Shown here: positions 33,335 to 41,658 of the stretch, piece after piece
Layout: each line of letters opens with the position of its first letter
How positions within the stretch are numbered: the stretch's first letter is position 1
Notes under the pieces: generated by a model
Databases searched by the model: none
The model's input: the letters and a program-made list of their open reading frames with translations, nothing else
Told to the model about the DNA's origin: nothing
Position numbers and translations under genes: made by a program
Assembly (NCBI GenBank): GCA_026914155.1
Contig: JAPPGH010000054.1
Coordinates: forward strand, 148,359-212,358
Direction: 5' to 3'
Source: Candidatus Palauibacter rhopaloidicola
Lineage (GTDB): Bacteria > Gemmatimonadota > Gemmatimonadetes > Palauibacterales > Palauibacteraceae
DNA length: 64,000 nucleotides

Positions 33335-33955
33335 ATGCCCCATACGGCTGGGACGAGCGCCGAAGCGAGCGCGGAGCCGGGCGGCCCCGTGGTCAGCTTC
33401 ACCCGCATGGAGGACGGCACCCGCGAGGACTACGAACTGCTCTCGCGCCTCGAGGACGATTTCGCTGCCGACACCGCGGACCGAGTCTTGGCGCACCTCC
33501 GCCAGCTGTCCGGTTCGGTCGGCGGCTACCAGGTCGACCGGCTGGAACATTCCCTGCAGAGCGCGACCCGCGCCCACCGCGACGGCGCGGATGAAGAGAT
33601 GGTGGTCGCCGCGCTCCTGCACGACATCGACGATCTGCTGGCTCCGCACAGCCACGGCGAGCTGGCCGCGCTCCTCCTGCGCCCCTTCGTGACCGAGCGA
33701 ACCCACTGGATCGTCCGGCACCACGGCCTGTTCCAGCTCGTCTACTACGCCCACCACCTGGGCCGCGACCCCAACGCGCGCGACAGGTACCGCGACCACC
33801 CCTGGTACCAGGACGCCGTGGACTTCTGCCACCGCTGGGACCAGGCCTCGTTCGACCCGGACTATGAGTCGCTGCCGCTGGAGTTCTTCGAGCCGATGGT
33901 CCGCCGGATCTTCGCACGCGAACCGTTCAGCCTCTGGCCGAGGGGGCGATCGTGA
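33335..33955 (+). CDS. HD-domain diiron oxygenase, PhnZ/TmpB-like
   Basis: 206 residues from the ATG at 33335, preceded by GGAGAG. The core RLEHSLQSATRAHRDGADEE followed by VVAALLHDIDD is closely like PhnZ, which uses a mixed-valent diiron centre to cleave C-P bonds. Ligand candidates are all present: His in LEHSLQ, HD in LLHDID, His in HSHGEL, His in RHHGLF and Asp in RWDQ. TmpB, the trimethylammonium-phosphonate relative, yields glycine betaine plus phosphate. The N-terminal TREDYELL could supply the substrate-gating tyrosine. Divergent from the TmpA-like gene; its stop overlaps the next gene's GTG (GTGA). Confidence 0.85.
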   Translation: MPHTAGTSAEASAEPGGPVVSFTRMEDGTREDYELLSRLEDDFAADTADRVLAHLRQLSGSVGGYQVDRLEHSLQSATRAHRDGADEEMVVAALLHDIDDLLAPHSHGELAALLLRPFVTERTHWIVRHHGLFQLVYYAHHLGRDPNARDRYRDHPWYQDAVDFCHRWDQASFDPDYESLPLEFFEPMVRRIFAREPFSLWPRGRS

Positions 33956-35448
33956 CCGCGCAGCCGCGGCGCCTCGACCTTCATTCGATCCGCGCGGCCA
34001 CGGTTGCCGCGGTCCTGGCCGGGGCGCTGGCAGGCTGCGCCCCGGGCGGCGACGGCGAGCTGCAGGCCCGGGTCGACGCCGTCTTCGCCGACTACGCCAG
34101 CGCCGACGGGCCCGGCTGCTCGCTGGGCGTGATTCGGGACGGCCGCCTGATCCACGCCGCCGGCTACGGCGCCGCCAACCTCGACTACGGCATCCCGAAC
34201 GGCCCCGCGACCATCTACCGCATCGCGTCCGTCTCCAAGCAGTTCACGGCCGGAGCGGTCGCCCTGCTCGCCCTTCGGGGAGAGGTGGACCTGGACGCTC
34301 CCGTCCAGCGCTACCTCCCCGATTTCCCCGACTACGCCGACCCTCCAACCGTCCGGCACCTGATCCACCACACCTCCGGCGTGCGCGATTACCTCGGGCT
34401 CTTCACCCTGGCCGGGAACCGGAGCGAGGACTTCATCACGAATCGGGACATCCTCGACGCGATCATGCGGCAGCGCGAACTCAACTTTTTTCCGGGCTCC
34501 GAGTACCTGTACAGCAACTCGGGCTACGTCCTGCTCGCCGAGATCGTGGCCAGGGTTACGGGACGCAGCCTGCGGGCGTTCGCCCGTGCCGAGTTCTTCG
34601 ACCCCGTGGGCATGCCGCGCACGCACTTCCACGACGACCACAACGAAGTCGTCCCCGATCGGGCCACCGGCTATTCGCCCACCGAGGACGGCTTCCGGAT
34701 CGACATGACGACGCTCGACGTGGTCGGGGACGGCGGCATCTACACGTCGGTGGAGGAGTGGCCCGCGTGGGACCGCAACCTGACCGAGGGCACGGTCGGC
34801 GGACCGGAATGGGTCGCGCTCATGCACCAGCGGGGCGTGCTCACCTCGGGCGACACGATTCCCTACGCCTTCGGTCTCTCGCACGGCGAGCACCGGGGGC
34901 TGGCCACGGTGGGGCACAGCGGCTCGTGGGTCGGCTACCGCACGGGCATGTCCCGCTATCCCGCCGCCGGCTACTCGTTCGTGGCTCTGTGCAACCGGTC
35001 GAGGATCGATCCCATGGCCCTCATCAGAAGCACGGCCGAGATCTATCTGGAAGACGCGATGGACCCGCCCGAGGACGTCGCCGACGAGGAGCCGGCTGCG
35101 GAGGAGGAGGCTGCGGAGGCGGGGCCCGCGGAGGAGGACGCAGAAGGGGACGACGCTCTCGACGCTCCACCCGACCGCGGTATCCCGAATCGGTCGCGCT
35201 TCGCCGGATCCTTCTACAGTCCCGAACTGGACGCCATGTATTGGATCGAGGAGGAGGGCTCGGCGGGGCTCACCCTTCGCGTCGGACGGCGGGACCCGGT
35301 TGCGCTCGTGGCCGAAGCCGACGGACAACTCACGACCGAGGACGGGCCGACCTTCCGCTTCTCCGAACTCGCCGGCGGCCGGTACGAGGCGATGGTCGTC
35401 GACGCCGGGCGGGTCAGGAACCTGCGGTTCGCGCGGACGGAGGGATAA
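33952..35448 (+). CDS. Serine hydrolase lipoprotein, beta-lactamase family
   Basis: 498 residues from a GTG at 33952. The lipobox LAGALAGC near residue 30 predicts a lipid-anchored envelope protein. The active-site motifs are SVSK (Ser-x-x-Lys, about residue 92) and YSNSGY (Y-x-N), with HSGSW as the likely third motif. After the hydrolase domain comes an acidic, low-complexity linker (about 362-400, Glu/Ala-rich) and a C-terminal beta domain of about 90 residues seen in many of these proteins. Translationally coupled to the HD oxygenase gene, although a metabolic link is not obvious. Confidence 0.88.
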   Translation: MTAQPRRLDLHSIRAATVAAVLAGALAGCAPGGDGELQARVDAVFADYASADGPGCSLGVIRDGRLIHAAGYGAANLDYGIPNGPATIYRIASVSKQFTAGAVALLALRGEVDLDAPVQRYLPDFPDYADPPTVRHLIHHTSGVRDYLGLFTLAGNRSEDFITNRDILDAIMRQRELNFFPGSEYLYSNSGYVLLAEIVARVTGRSLRAFARAEFFDPVGMPRTHFHDDHNEVVPDRATGYSPTEDGFRIDMTTLDVVGDGGIYTSVEEWPAWDRNLTEGTVGGPEWVALMHQRGVLTSGDTIPYAFGLSHGEHRGLATVGHSGSWVGYRTGMSRYPAAGYSFVALCNRSRIDPMALIRSTAEIYLEDAMDPPEDVADEEPAAEEEAAEAGPAEEDAEGDDALDAPPDRGIPNRSRFAGSFYSPELDAMYWIEEEGSAGLTLRVGRRDPVALVAEADGQLTTEDGPTFRFSELAGGRYEAMVVDAGRVRNLRFARTEG

Positions 35449-35510
35449 CGGCTCTGGTCGCGAAACTCCTCTCGGGCGGCAATCCCCAGATTCCGAAGGC
35501 GGATGGAGAT

Positions 35511-35861
35511 GTGCCCGTGCAGGCGTACATCGCGGCCATGCCGGGTTGGAAGCGGGCGGTCGGCCGCCACCTCGATGCGCTCATCGAGCGGAGCGTGCCC
35601 GATGTCCGCAAGGCGGTCCGCTGGAACTCGCCCTTCTACGGCATCGAGAACCGGGGCTGGTTCCTCTCGTTCCATTGTTTCACGCGGTACATCAAGGTGA
35701 CCTTCCTCAACGGCGCTTCGCTGCGTCCCACACCGCCGGTGAAATCGAAGCACGAGCACGTCCGGTACTTCCACATTCATGAGGAGGACAAGGTGGACGA
35801 GAACCTCCTGGCCGACTGGCTCCGGCAGGCATCGGCGCTCCCCGGAGAGGGCCTCTTCTGA
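35511..35861 (+). CDS. DUF1801 domain protein
   Basis: 116 residues from a GTG at 35511 with GGATGGAGAT just upstream; an earlier non-ATG start near 35448 is possible. PGWKRAVGRHLDALIERSVPD and then VRWNSPFYG are signatures of the DUF1801 (YdhG/YjhX-like, SCP2-type fold) family, which lacks an assigned reaction. The C-terminal HVRYFHIHEEDKVDENLLADW matches the family end. Its stop overlaps the ATG of the sterol-reductase-like gene by one base. Confidence 0.75.
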   Translation: MPVQAYIAAMPGWKRAVGRHLDALIERSVPDVRKAVRWNSPFYGIENRGWFLSFHCFTRYIKVTFLNGASLRPTPPVKSKHEHVRYFHIHEEDKVDENLLADWLRQASALPGEGLF

Positions 35862-37000
35862 TGCTTGAATGGCTGGGGATCGGCCACTTGTTCGAGCTGT
35901 CCGGGACGGAGGCGGTCGCGGGCTTCCTCGCCCCGCTGGCGATCTGCGCCGCCTTCTTCGTGGTGCAGCTCATCCTGCCTGGAAGGCGGGTCCCCGGTTA
36001 CGTCATCGACGCGGAGACCGGCGAGCCCCGCAGCTACCGGCTGAACGGCCTGCTCGTGTTCGTCCTCGCGGAACTCGTGTGGGCGCTCGAACTCACCGGG
36101 ATGCCGCGGGACTGGTTCTACCGGTCCACCGTCTACCAGGTCGCCGGCGGCACGGTCATGTGCCTGATCTTCGCCCTCCTCGCCGTGTTCGGCGGGTCGC
36201 GCGCCAAGGTGGAGCGTCCGCTCGCCGCCCTGTGGGAAGGGCGCGTCCTCGAACGGTCGTTCTTCAACGAACGCTTCGACGTGAAGATGTTCCTGTACGT
36301 CGTCGGCGGGACGATGCTGTCGCTGAACGCCCTCTCCGGAGCCGCCTACCACTACGGGCTCTTCGGCGCGGACTCGAATCCCGGCGTCTTCCTGTACGCG
36401 GCGTTCCTCACCTTCTACGTCTTCGACTACTTCATCTTCGAGCGCGTCCAACTCTACACGTTCGACGTGATCCACGAGAAGCTCGGCTTCAAGATGATCT
36501 GGGGCGGGATCCTGGTGTACGGGTGGCTCTACATCCTGCCGCTGTGGGGCATGGCCGTGTACCCGGACCCCGGCTTCGCGGCACCCTGGCGACAGGTGTG
36601 GCTGATCGGTGCCCCGGCGCTGTTCCTCGTTGCATGGGGCATCACGCGCGGCGCCAACATGCAGAAGTACACCTTCAAGCGCTGGCCCGAGCGCAAGTTC
36701 CTCGGCCTAATCGAGCCCGAGTACATCGAGGCCGGCGACCGGAAGATCCTGTGCAGCGGCCTGTGGGGCGTCGCCCGCCACTTCAACTACCTGGGCGAGG
36801 GTTTCTTCTCCCTCTCCATCGCCCTCGTGTTCGGCTACTTCGCCAACCCCTGGGCCTGGACCTACTTCGTGTTCATCGTCGGACTGTTCATTTTCCGACA
36901 GCGCTTCGACGACAAGTTCTGCGCCGAAAAGTACGGCCCCGAGAAGTGGGCCGAGTACCAGGCGCGCGTGAAGTACCGCATTATCCCCGGCATCTATTGA
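35861..37000 (+). CDS. ERG4/ERG24-family sterol (C14/delta) reductase-like membrane protein
   Basis: 379 residues, eight to ten membrane spans. The C-terminal block GLWGVARHFNYLGEGFFSLS and the end RFDDKFCAEKYGPEKWAEYQ...YRIIPGIY correspond to the NADPH-binding and C-terminal signatures of delta-14 and delta-7 sterol reductases (R-H-x-N-Y, K-Y-G and the R-I-I-P-x-Y/F end). Such enzymes reduce double bonds of sterols or other isoprenoids. No other sterol-synthesis gene is visible here, so it may act on host-derived sterols, quinones or carotenoid-like lipids. It is coupled to the DUF1801 gene upstream. Confidence 0.85.
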   Translation: MLEWLGIGHLFELSGTEAVAGFLAPLAICAAFFVVQLILPGRRVPGYVIDAETGEPRSYRLNGLLVFVLAELVWALELTGMPRDWFYRSTVYQVAGGTVMCLIFALLAVFGGSRAKVERPLAALWEGRVLERSFFNERFDVKMFLYVVGGTMLSLNALSGAAYHYGLFGADSNPGVFLYAAFLTFYVFDYFIFERVQLYTFDVIHEKLGFKMIWGGILVYGWLYILPLWGMAVYPDPGFAAPWRQVWLIGAPALFLVAWGITRGANMQKYTFKRWPERKFLGLIEPEYIEAGDRKILCSGLWGVARHFNYLGEGFFSLSIALVFGYFANPWAWTYFVFIVGLFIFRQRFDDKFCAEKYGPEKWAEYQARVKYRIIPGIY

Positions 37001-37021
37001 TGCCCGGGCGCACGGCAAGTC

Positions 37022-37771
37022 ATGCGGGAGAGAGCGGTGAGGAAGATGCCATCAACGGACGGCTGGTCGCGGAGGCGGTTTCTGGGGAGTGGCTCGGCGG
37101 CCGCCGCGGTCGCCGCCGTTTGGGGATGTGGGCCCGACGAGGGCATGCCGGTGGGCGGGGGTAGGCTGCCGGCACCGCTCACCGGGCCTCGTCGCTTGCT
37201 CGCGGAGCCGGGGCCGATGCTCCCGCCCGTTCCCGCGATCCTGCTCACCGTGAACGGCCGGCCCAGCGACCCGGACGAGATCTCGGTGCTGTGGACGTTT
37301 GTCGTGAGCGGCGACCCGCCCCAGATCGGCGTGAGCGCGGCCTTCGAGCACCAGGCGAGGGAACTCCTGGAGATGCACGACGAGTTCGTGCTCAACGTCC
37401 CGCTTGCGTCGATGGTCGAGGCGTTCGACACCGTCGACATGAACTCCGGGCGCGTGGCCGACAAGTTCGACCTCTCGGGGCTGACGCGCGGCGCGGCGAC
37501 GGTCGTCGATGCGCCAACGGTAGAGGAATCGCCGATCCACTGTGAGTGCCGGATCTTCGACTCCCTCGAGGTGCCGCCCGAACGGAAGATCTTCCTCGCG
37601 GAGGTCGTGGCGACAACCGCCATCGAGGGCGCGGTCGACGACGCCGGCCGCCTGATCGTGCCCGCCGTGGACTTCTTCGGGATGACCGCCGGGAGCGGCG
37701 AGCACTACACGATGGGCCGCCGGGTCGGCAACATCGGGATGACGGTCAGCCGAACCGACATCAAGTACTGA
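37022..37771 (+). CDS. Flavin reductase-like (FMN split-barrel) protein with Tat/lipoprotein signal
   Basis: 249 residues. The N-terminus WSRRRFLGSGSAAAAVAAVWGC has a twin-arginine motif and a lipobox-like cysteine, so it is likely exported and perhaps lipid-anchored; translation from ATG 37022 or 37046 gives the same mature protein. From about residue 70 it follows the flavin reductase-like domain: VPAILLTVNG, the PPQIGVSAAFEHQARELL line and EFVLNVPLASM. The family binds FMN and uses NAD(P)H, which should be absent outside the cytoplasm. It ends in an 11-base convergent overlap with the acetyltransferase gene. Confidence 0.8.
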   Translation: MRERAVRKMPSTDGWSRRRFLGSGSAAAAVAAVWGCGPDEGMPVGGGRLPAPLTGPRRLLAEPGPMLPPVPAILLTVNGRPSDPDEISVLWTFVVSGDPPQIGVSAAFEHQARELLEMHDEFVLNVPLASMVEAFDTVDMNSGRVADKFDLSGLTRGAATVVDAPTVEESPIHCECRIFDSLEVPPERKIFLAEVVATTAIEGAVDDAGRLIVPAVDFFGMTAGSGEHYTMGRRVGNIGMTVSRTDIKY

Positions 37772-38339
37772 CGCGGGGGTCTGCCACGGACCGCTGGCGT
37801 TCGTCCCTCTCCCACTCTTCCCTGAGGAGTCCGTAGTACACGTCGTCGACCCGTTCCTCCCGCAGCGTCCGGTGGCTGCGCAACACCCCCTCGCGGGTCA
37901 TGCCCAGCTTCTCCATCACCCTCAGAGACTGAGCGTTTCGCGCATCGGCGTACGCGTACACCTTCGCGAGCCCGCGCTCGCGGAACGCCCAGGCGACGAC
38001 GGCGCGGGCCGCCTCGGCCACCAGGCCGCTGCCCCAGTGCTCCTTCGCGAGCGAGTAGCCCAGGGCTCCCGTCGCATATTCGTCATCGATCTCGATTCCG
38101 ACGCCGCCGACGACCTTCCCGTCCAGGACCATCGCCCACACCGGCCACAGGTCCCGCGACGTGCGGATTCGGTCCTCCACGAACTCCACCGCGTGCTCCC
38201 TCAGGTAGGGCATCGGCGCCGTCAGGTATCGGCCCCACTCCGGATCGCGGGCGTACTCGAATATGTCGTCCACGTCCTCCAGGCGGTGCGGCCGGAGCAG
38301 CAACCGCGCCGTCCTCATCTCGAACTCACGTGTCTCCAT
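37761..38339 (-). CDS. GNAT family N-acetyltransferase (RimJ/RimL type)
   Basis: 192 residues. LRPHRLEDVDDIFEYARDPEWGRYL is the typical RimJ/RimL opening; GYSLAKEHWGSGLVAEAARAVVAWAF carries the acetyl-CoA pyrophosphate-binding loop, and ARNAQSLRVMEKLGMTREGVLR the C-terminal signature. Members acetylate protein N-termini, amino acids or antibiotics using acetyl-CoA. The substrate is unknown. The gene appears monocistronic and converges on the flavin reductase gene. Confidence 0.92.
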   Translation of the reverse strand: METREFEMRTARLLLRPHRLEDVDDIFEYARDPEWGRYLTAPMPYLREHAVEFVEDRIRTSRDLWPVWAMVLDGKVVGGVGIEIDDEYATGALGYSLAKEHWGSGLVAEAARAVVAWAFRERGLAKVYAYADARNAQSLRVMEKLGMTREGVLRSHRTLREERVDDVYYGLLREEWERDERQRSVADPRVST

Positions 38340-38488
38340 CGTTCAGCCTATTCGCCGGCTGAGAAACAGCCGGGAAGATCGGGCACGGTCACGCCATACC
38401 CGCTGTCCGCATCCTTGAGAACCACGATCGGAAAACGCATCAGCGATCCTCCCATCCCAACCCGCTTCGTCCGAAAACCTCAGACCCT

Positions 38489-39763
38489 TCAGTATCCGAG
38501 CAGTTCCGGCAGGAACAGGACGACGCCGGGCAGGAATGCGATGGCGACCGTGAGCGCCAGCATGAGCGCGAGGTAGGGCCAGAGCGGGCGCGCGACCTCG
38601 GCCGGCTCGACCCCTCCCACGGAGCAGGCGACGAGCAGACTCACGCCCACGGGAGGCAGGAACACGGAGATTCCCTGCGTGGCCACGATAACGGCGCCGT
38701 AGTGCACGGGGTCGATCCCGAGTTGCGTCGCCAGGGGCAGGAGGATCGGCGTCAGCAGGACGACTGCGGGCACGCCCTCGAGGATGGCGCCCAGCGGAAG
38801 GAAGACGAGGATCGTGAGGAGCATGAAGCCGATCTGGCCGCCGCCCAGCCCCACAACGGTCGACGCGAGCGCCTGGGGGACCTGCAGGACTGCGAGGACC
38901 CAGCCCAGCAGGTGCGCGGCGCCGACCACGAACAGCACCATCCCGGACACGACGGCGGTCTGGACGACCTTCGTCCAAAGCTCCGCGAGGGTGAGGGATC
39001 GGTACACGAGTCCCGCCAGGAGCAGCGCGTAGGCGACGGCGACCGCGGCGGCCTCCGTAGGGGTGAAGAGCCCGAAGCGGATGCCTCCCAGGATGACGAC
39101 GATCATGAAGAGCGGGAGCACGGCGTCGAGCGCAGCGCGGCGGAGTTCCGCGAACGAAGCGCGTGCCCCGCGCGGCCACCCGTCCCTCCGCGCCTGCCAG
39201 CCGATCTGCGCCATCAGGCCGGTGGCGATGAGGAGCGCGGGCACGATCGAGGCGACGAACAGGGCGCCGATGGAAACGTTCCCGATCACGCCGTAGACGA
39301 CCATCACGATGGCGGGCGGAATGAGGATCCCCATGCCGCACGCGGCCGAAACGATCGCCGTGGCGCGCGCCCGGCCGTACCCGTTCGCGGCCAGTTGGGG
39401 CACCATGATGCCGCCGACGGCGGCCGCATCCGCGGACGTCGAACCCGACACGCCCGAGAAGAACACCTCGGCCATGACCACCACCTGCCCGAGCCCTCCG
39501 GGGAGGTGGCCCACGAGCACGCGGGCCAGCGCCACCAGGCGACGGCTGATCCCTCCGACGTCCATCAGGTAGCCGGCGAGGATGAACAGGGGCACGGCGA
39601 GCATGGGGAACGAATCCATCCCCGCGACGATCTGCTGCGGGATGACGACGAGCGGAAGATCCGCCACCACGATGGCGATGACGGCCGCAATTGCGAGCGC
39701 GAATCCGATGGGCACGGCGGCCAAAACCAGGAAGCCGAAAGCCCCGAGGAGGAGGCCGCCCAT
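38489..39763 (-). CDS. dctM: TRAP transporter large permease (DctM)
   Basis: 424 residues, about twelve membrane spans, standard length. FPMLAVPLFILAGYLM and GVSGSTSADAAAVGGIMVPQL are conserved DctM blocks; the Ser/Asp-rich hairpin in the latter forms part of the sodium and substrate site. Together with the small permease it makes the inner-membrane part of a Na+-driven tripartite ATP-independent periplasmic transporter for organic acids, taurine-like sulfonates, ectoine or similar solutes. Its ATG overlaps the dctQ stop (ATGA). Confidence 0.95.
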   Translation of the reverse strand: MGGLLLGAFGFLVLAAVPIGFALAIAAVIAIVVADLPLVVIPQQIVAGMDSFPMLAVPLFILAGYLMDVGGISRRLVALARVLVGHLPGGLGQVVVMAEVFFSGVSGSTSADAAAVGGIMVPQLAANGYGRARATAIVSAACGMGILIPPAIVMVVYGVIGNVSIGALFVASIVPALLIATGLMAQIGWQARRDGWPRGARASFAELRRAALDAVLPLFMIVVILGGIRFGLFTPTEAAAVAVAYALLLAGLVYRSLTLAELWTKVVQTAVVSGMVLFVVGAAHLLGWVLAVLQVPQALASTVVGLGGGQIGFMLLTILVFLPLGAILEGVPAVVLLTPILLPLATQLGIDPVHYGAVIVATQGISVFLPPVGVSLLVACSVGGVEPAEVARPLWPYLALMLALTVAIAFLPGVVLFLPELLGY

Positions 39764-40287
39764 CAGCCGGCCTCTCCGGTCGACGCCGGTTGCTGCGGGG
39801 CGTGTGGGGCGGACATCCCCTCAGGCTCGCCTGCCCCTCCGGCAAGCAGGTGGATCGCCATCAGCGCGCCGGACACCGGCGCCGCGGCATAGACGAGCGC
39901 GACAGGCAGGTTCAACGCGGCGGAGCGCTCTCCCATGGTGAGGTCCATGAGGGCGATGCCTGTGCCGATGAGGACGATCGCGAACAGCAGCACGATCGCG
40001 GCCGCGAACATCTCCACCACCTTCTTCACGCGCGGAGGCAGCCGCCCCGTGACCTGGTCGAAGCGGAAGTGGGTTCGTCGCGCCACCGCCAGCGAGGCCC
40101 CGAGCAGCGAGAGCCAGATGAAGCAGAAGCGCGACACCTCCTCGCTCCACGGATTCGGCCAGGCAAAGAGGTAGCGCATCAGGACCTGCAGGAGCACCAC
40201 GTCGCAGACCGCGATCAGCAGGACGCCAACGGCGTACGTCTCGAGCGTGACCAGCACCCGGTCCAACGCCCGCAGCCTCCGCTTCAT
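39763..40287 (-). CDS. dctQ: TRAP transporter small permease (DctQ)
   Basis: 174 residues, four predicted membrane spans. RYLFAWPNPWSEEVSRFCFIWLSLLGASLAVARRTHFRFD is the diagnostic DctQ core (W-x-E-E and the following helix). It holds the large permease in the membrane. It is coupled to dctM downstream but separated from the substrate-binding protein gene by 1.37 kb containing an opposite-strand ATPase gene, so it may rely on a separate promoter in 40288-40476. Confidence 0.93.
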   Translation of the reverse strand: MKRRLRALDRVLVTLETYAVGVLLIAVCDVVLLQVLMRYLFAWPNPWSEEVSRFCFIWLSLLGASLAVARRTHFRFDQVTGRLPPRVKKVVEMFAAAIVLLFAIVLIGTGIALMDLTMGERSAALNLPVALVYAAAPVSGALMAIHLLAGGAGEPEGMSAPHAPQQPASTGEAG

Positions 40288-40448
40288 TCTCTCGCTGCCC
40301 CTTCCTGGGCCAACGGCGCCTCCGTGGCCAGCCGCCGAGCCGCCCGCTCGACCGGTAACGGGAAGACCTGCCAGCTACACTACCTGCGCTCCGGCCGGAT
40401 CCGTAACCCCCGGGCGGCCGGCAGCCTTATGACAATATGTATTGCTAT

Positions 40449-40472
40449 TGCAAATTATCATGATAAATTGCA
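40449..40472. promoter_or_regulatory. AT-rich 24-base near-perfect palindrome
   Basis: Eleven of twelve base pairs match around the centre TTATCATGATAA (40455-40466), with flanking TGCAA and TTGCA arms. It sits in a short AT-rich patch just before the ATG (40477) of the inserted ATPase gene and in the presumed promoter region of the divergent dctQ gene. Likely a dimeric regulator site. Confidence 0.5.
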
Positions 40473-40476
40473 GCGC

Positions 40477-41631
40477 ATGTTCGAACGATCACTGAATCTG
40501 CCGAGCGCCGGCACCGAGACGTTCTTCCTGTGGGGGCCGCGCCAGGCCGGCAAGAGCACCCTCTTGCGGCAGCGCTATCCGGACGGCCGCTGGGTCGACC
40601 TGCTGAAGAGCGATGAGTTTCGTCGCTACCTGACGAACCCGGAATTTCTGCGCCAGGAAATCGAAGCGGAAGGATCCCGCCGGAACCGTCAGGTCGTCAT
40701 CGATGAAATCCAGAAGGTGCCCACGCTCCTCGACGAGGTCCACTGGCTCATGGAGAACCGGGGCGTCAGCTTCGCGCTGTGCGGATCGAGCGCGACCAAG
40801 GTGAAGCGGGGCGCCGCCAATCTCCTCGGGGGGCGAGCCGTCCGCTACGAGTTGCTCGGGATCACCGCGGCCGAGCTCGGTGAAGACTTCGACCTGACCC
40901 GCTTGCTCAACACGGGCTACCTCCCCCGCATCTACGAGGCCCCCCGCCCCGTCCGCCTTCTGGACGCCTACATCAACGACTACCTCGTCCAGGAGGTCGC
41001 CGCGGAAGGCGTGGTCCGGCAACTCCCCGCCTTCTCACGCTTTCTGGACGCGGCTTCGCTGAGCGACGGAGAGATCGTCAACCTCTCGAACATCGCCGCC
41101 GAGTGCGGCATCGCGCTGCATACGGTGAAGAACTACTTCCAGGTTCTGGTGGACATGCTTCTCGCTCGCTGGGTCCCATCCTATCGCGCACGCCCGAAAC
41201 GGCGGGTCATCCGGGCGCCGAAGTTCTATTTCGCGGATGTAGGGATCGTGAACCGGCTCGCGCGGCGCGGTTCCCTGGCTCCCGGCTCGGAGTTGTACGG
41301 GAAGGCCTTCGAGAATTGGGTGTGCCACGAGTTGTCCGCCTGGCTCAGCTACCGGGAATTCGATGGCGAGCTTTCGTACTGGCGGCTCGCGGGCGGAACC
41401 GAAGTGGATTTCGTGATTGGCGACATGCTGCTGGCGGTCGAGGCCAAGGCGAGCGCGAACATCGGCTCGCGCCATCTCCGGGGACTCCGCAGCGTCGTTC
41501 GGGATCATCCTTCGATCGGGCGCCGAGTCATCGTTTGCCTGGAAGCTCGCGCCCGGCAGACATCCGATGGCATCGACATCCTTCCCGCCGAAGAGTTCAC
41601 TCGGCAACTCTGGCAGAACCGTCTGGTGTGA
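40477..41631 (+). CDS. ATP-binding protein, AAA ATPase with DUF4143 domain
   Basis: 384 residues from the ATG at 40477; an ATG at 40429 is an alternative. LWGPRQAGKSTLL is Walker A, VVIDEIQKVPTLLDEVHWL Walker B, ALCGSSATKVKR the sensor segment. The C-terminal DUF4143 domain ends with GTEVDFVIGDMLLAVEAKAS, a PD-(D/E)XK-like core. It lies on the opposite strand between dctP and dctQ, splitting an otherwise standard TRAP operon, and its upstream DNA is markedly AT-rich, both of which suggest recent insertion. Role unknown; such ATPases are often linked to mobile or selfish elements. Confidence 0.88.
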   Translation: MFERSLNLPSAGTETFFLWGPRQAGKSTLLRQRYPDGRWVDLLKSDEFRRYLTNPEFLRQEIEAEGSRRNRQVVIDEIQKVPTLLDEVHWLMENRGVSFALCGSSATKVKRGAANLLGGRAVRYELLGITAAELGEDFDLTRLLNTGYLPRIYEAPRPVRLLDAYINDYLVQEVAAEGVVRQLPAFSRFLDAASLSDGEIVNLSNIAAECGIALHTVKNYFQVLVDMLLARWVPSYRARPKRRVIRAPKFYFADVGIVNRLARRGSLAPGSELYGKAFENWVCHELSAWLSYREFDGELSYWRLAGGTEVDFVIGDMLLAVEAKASANIGSRHLRGLRSVVRDHPSIGRRVIVCLEARARQTSDGIDILPAEEFTRQLWQNRLV

Positions 41632-41658
41632 TCTTCCCGTGAATCGCGGCCAAGGTAT

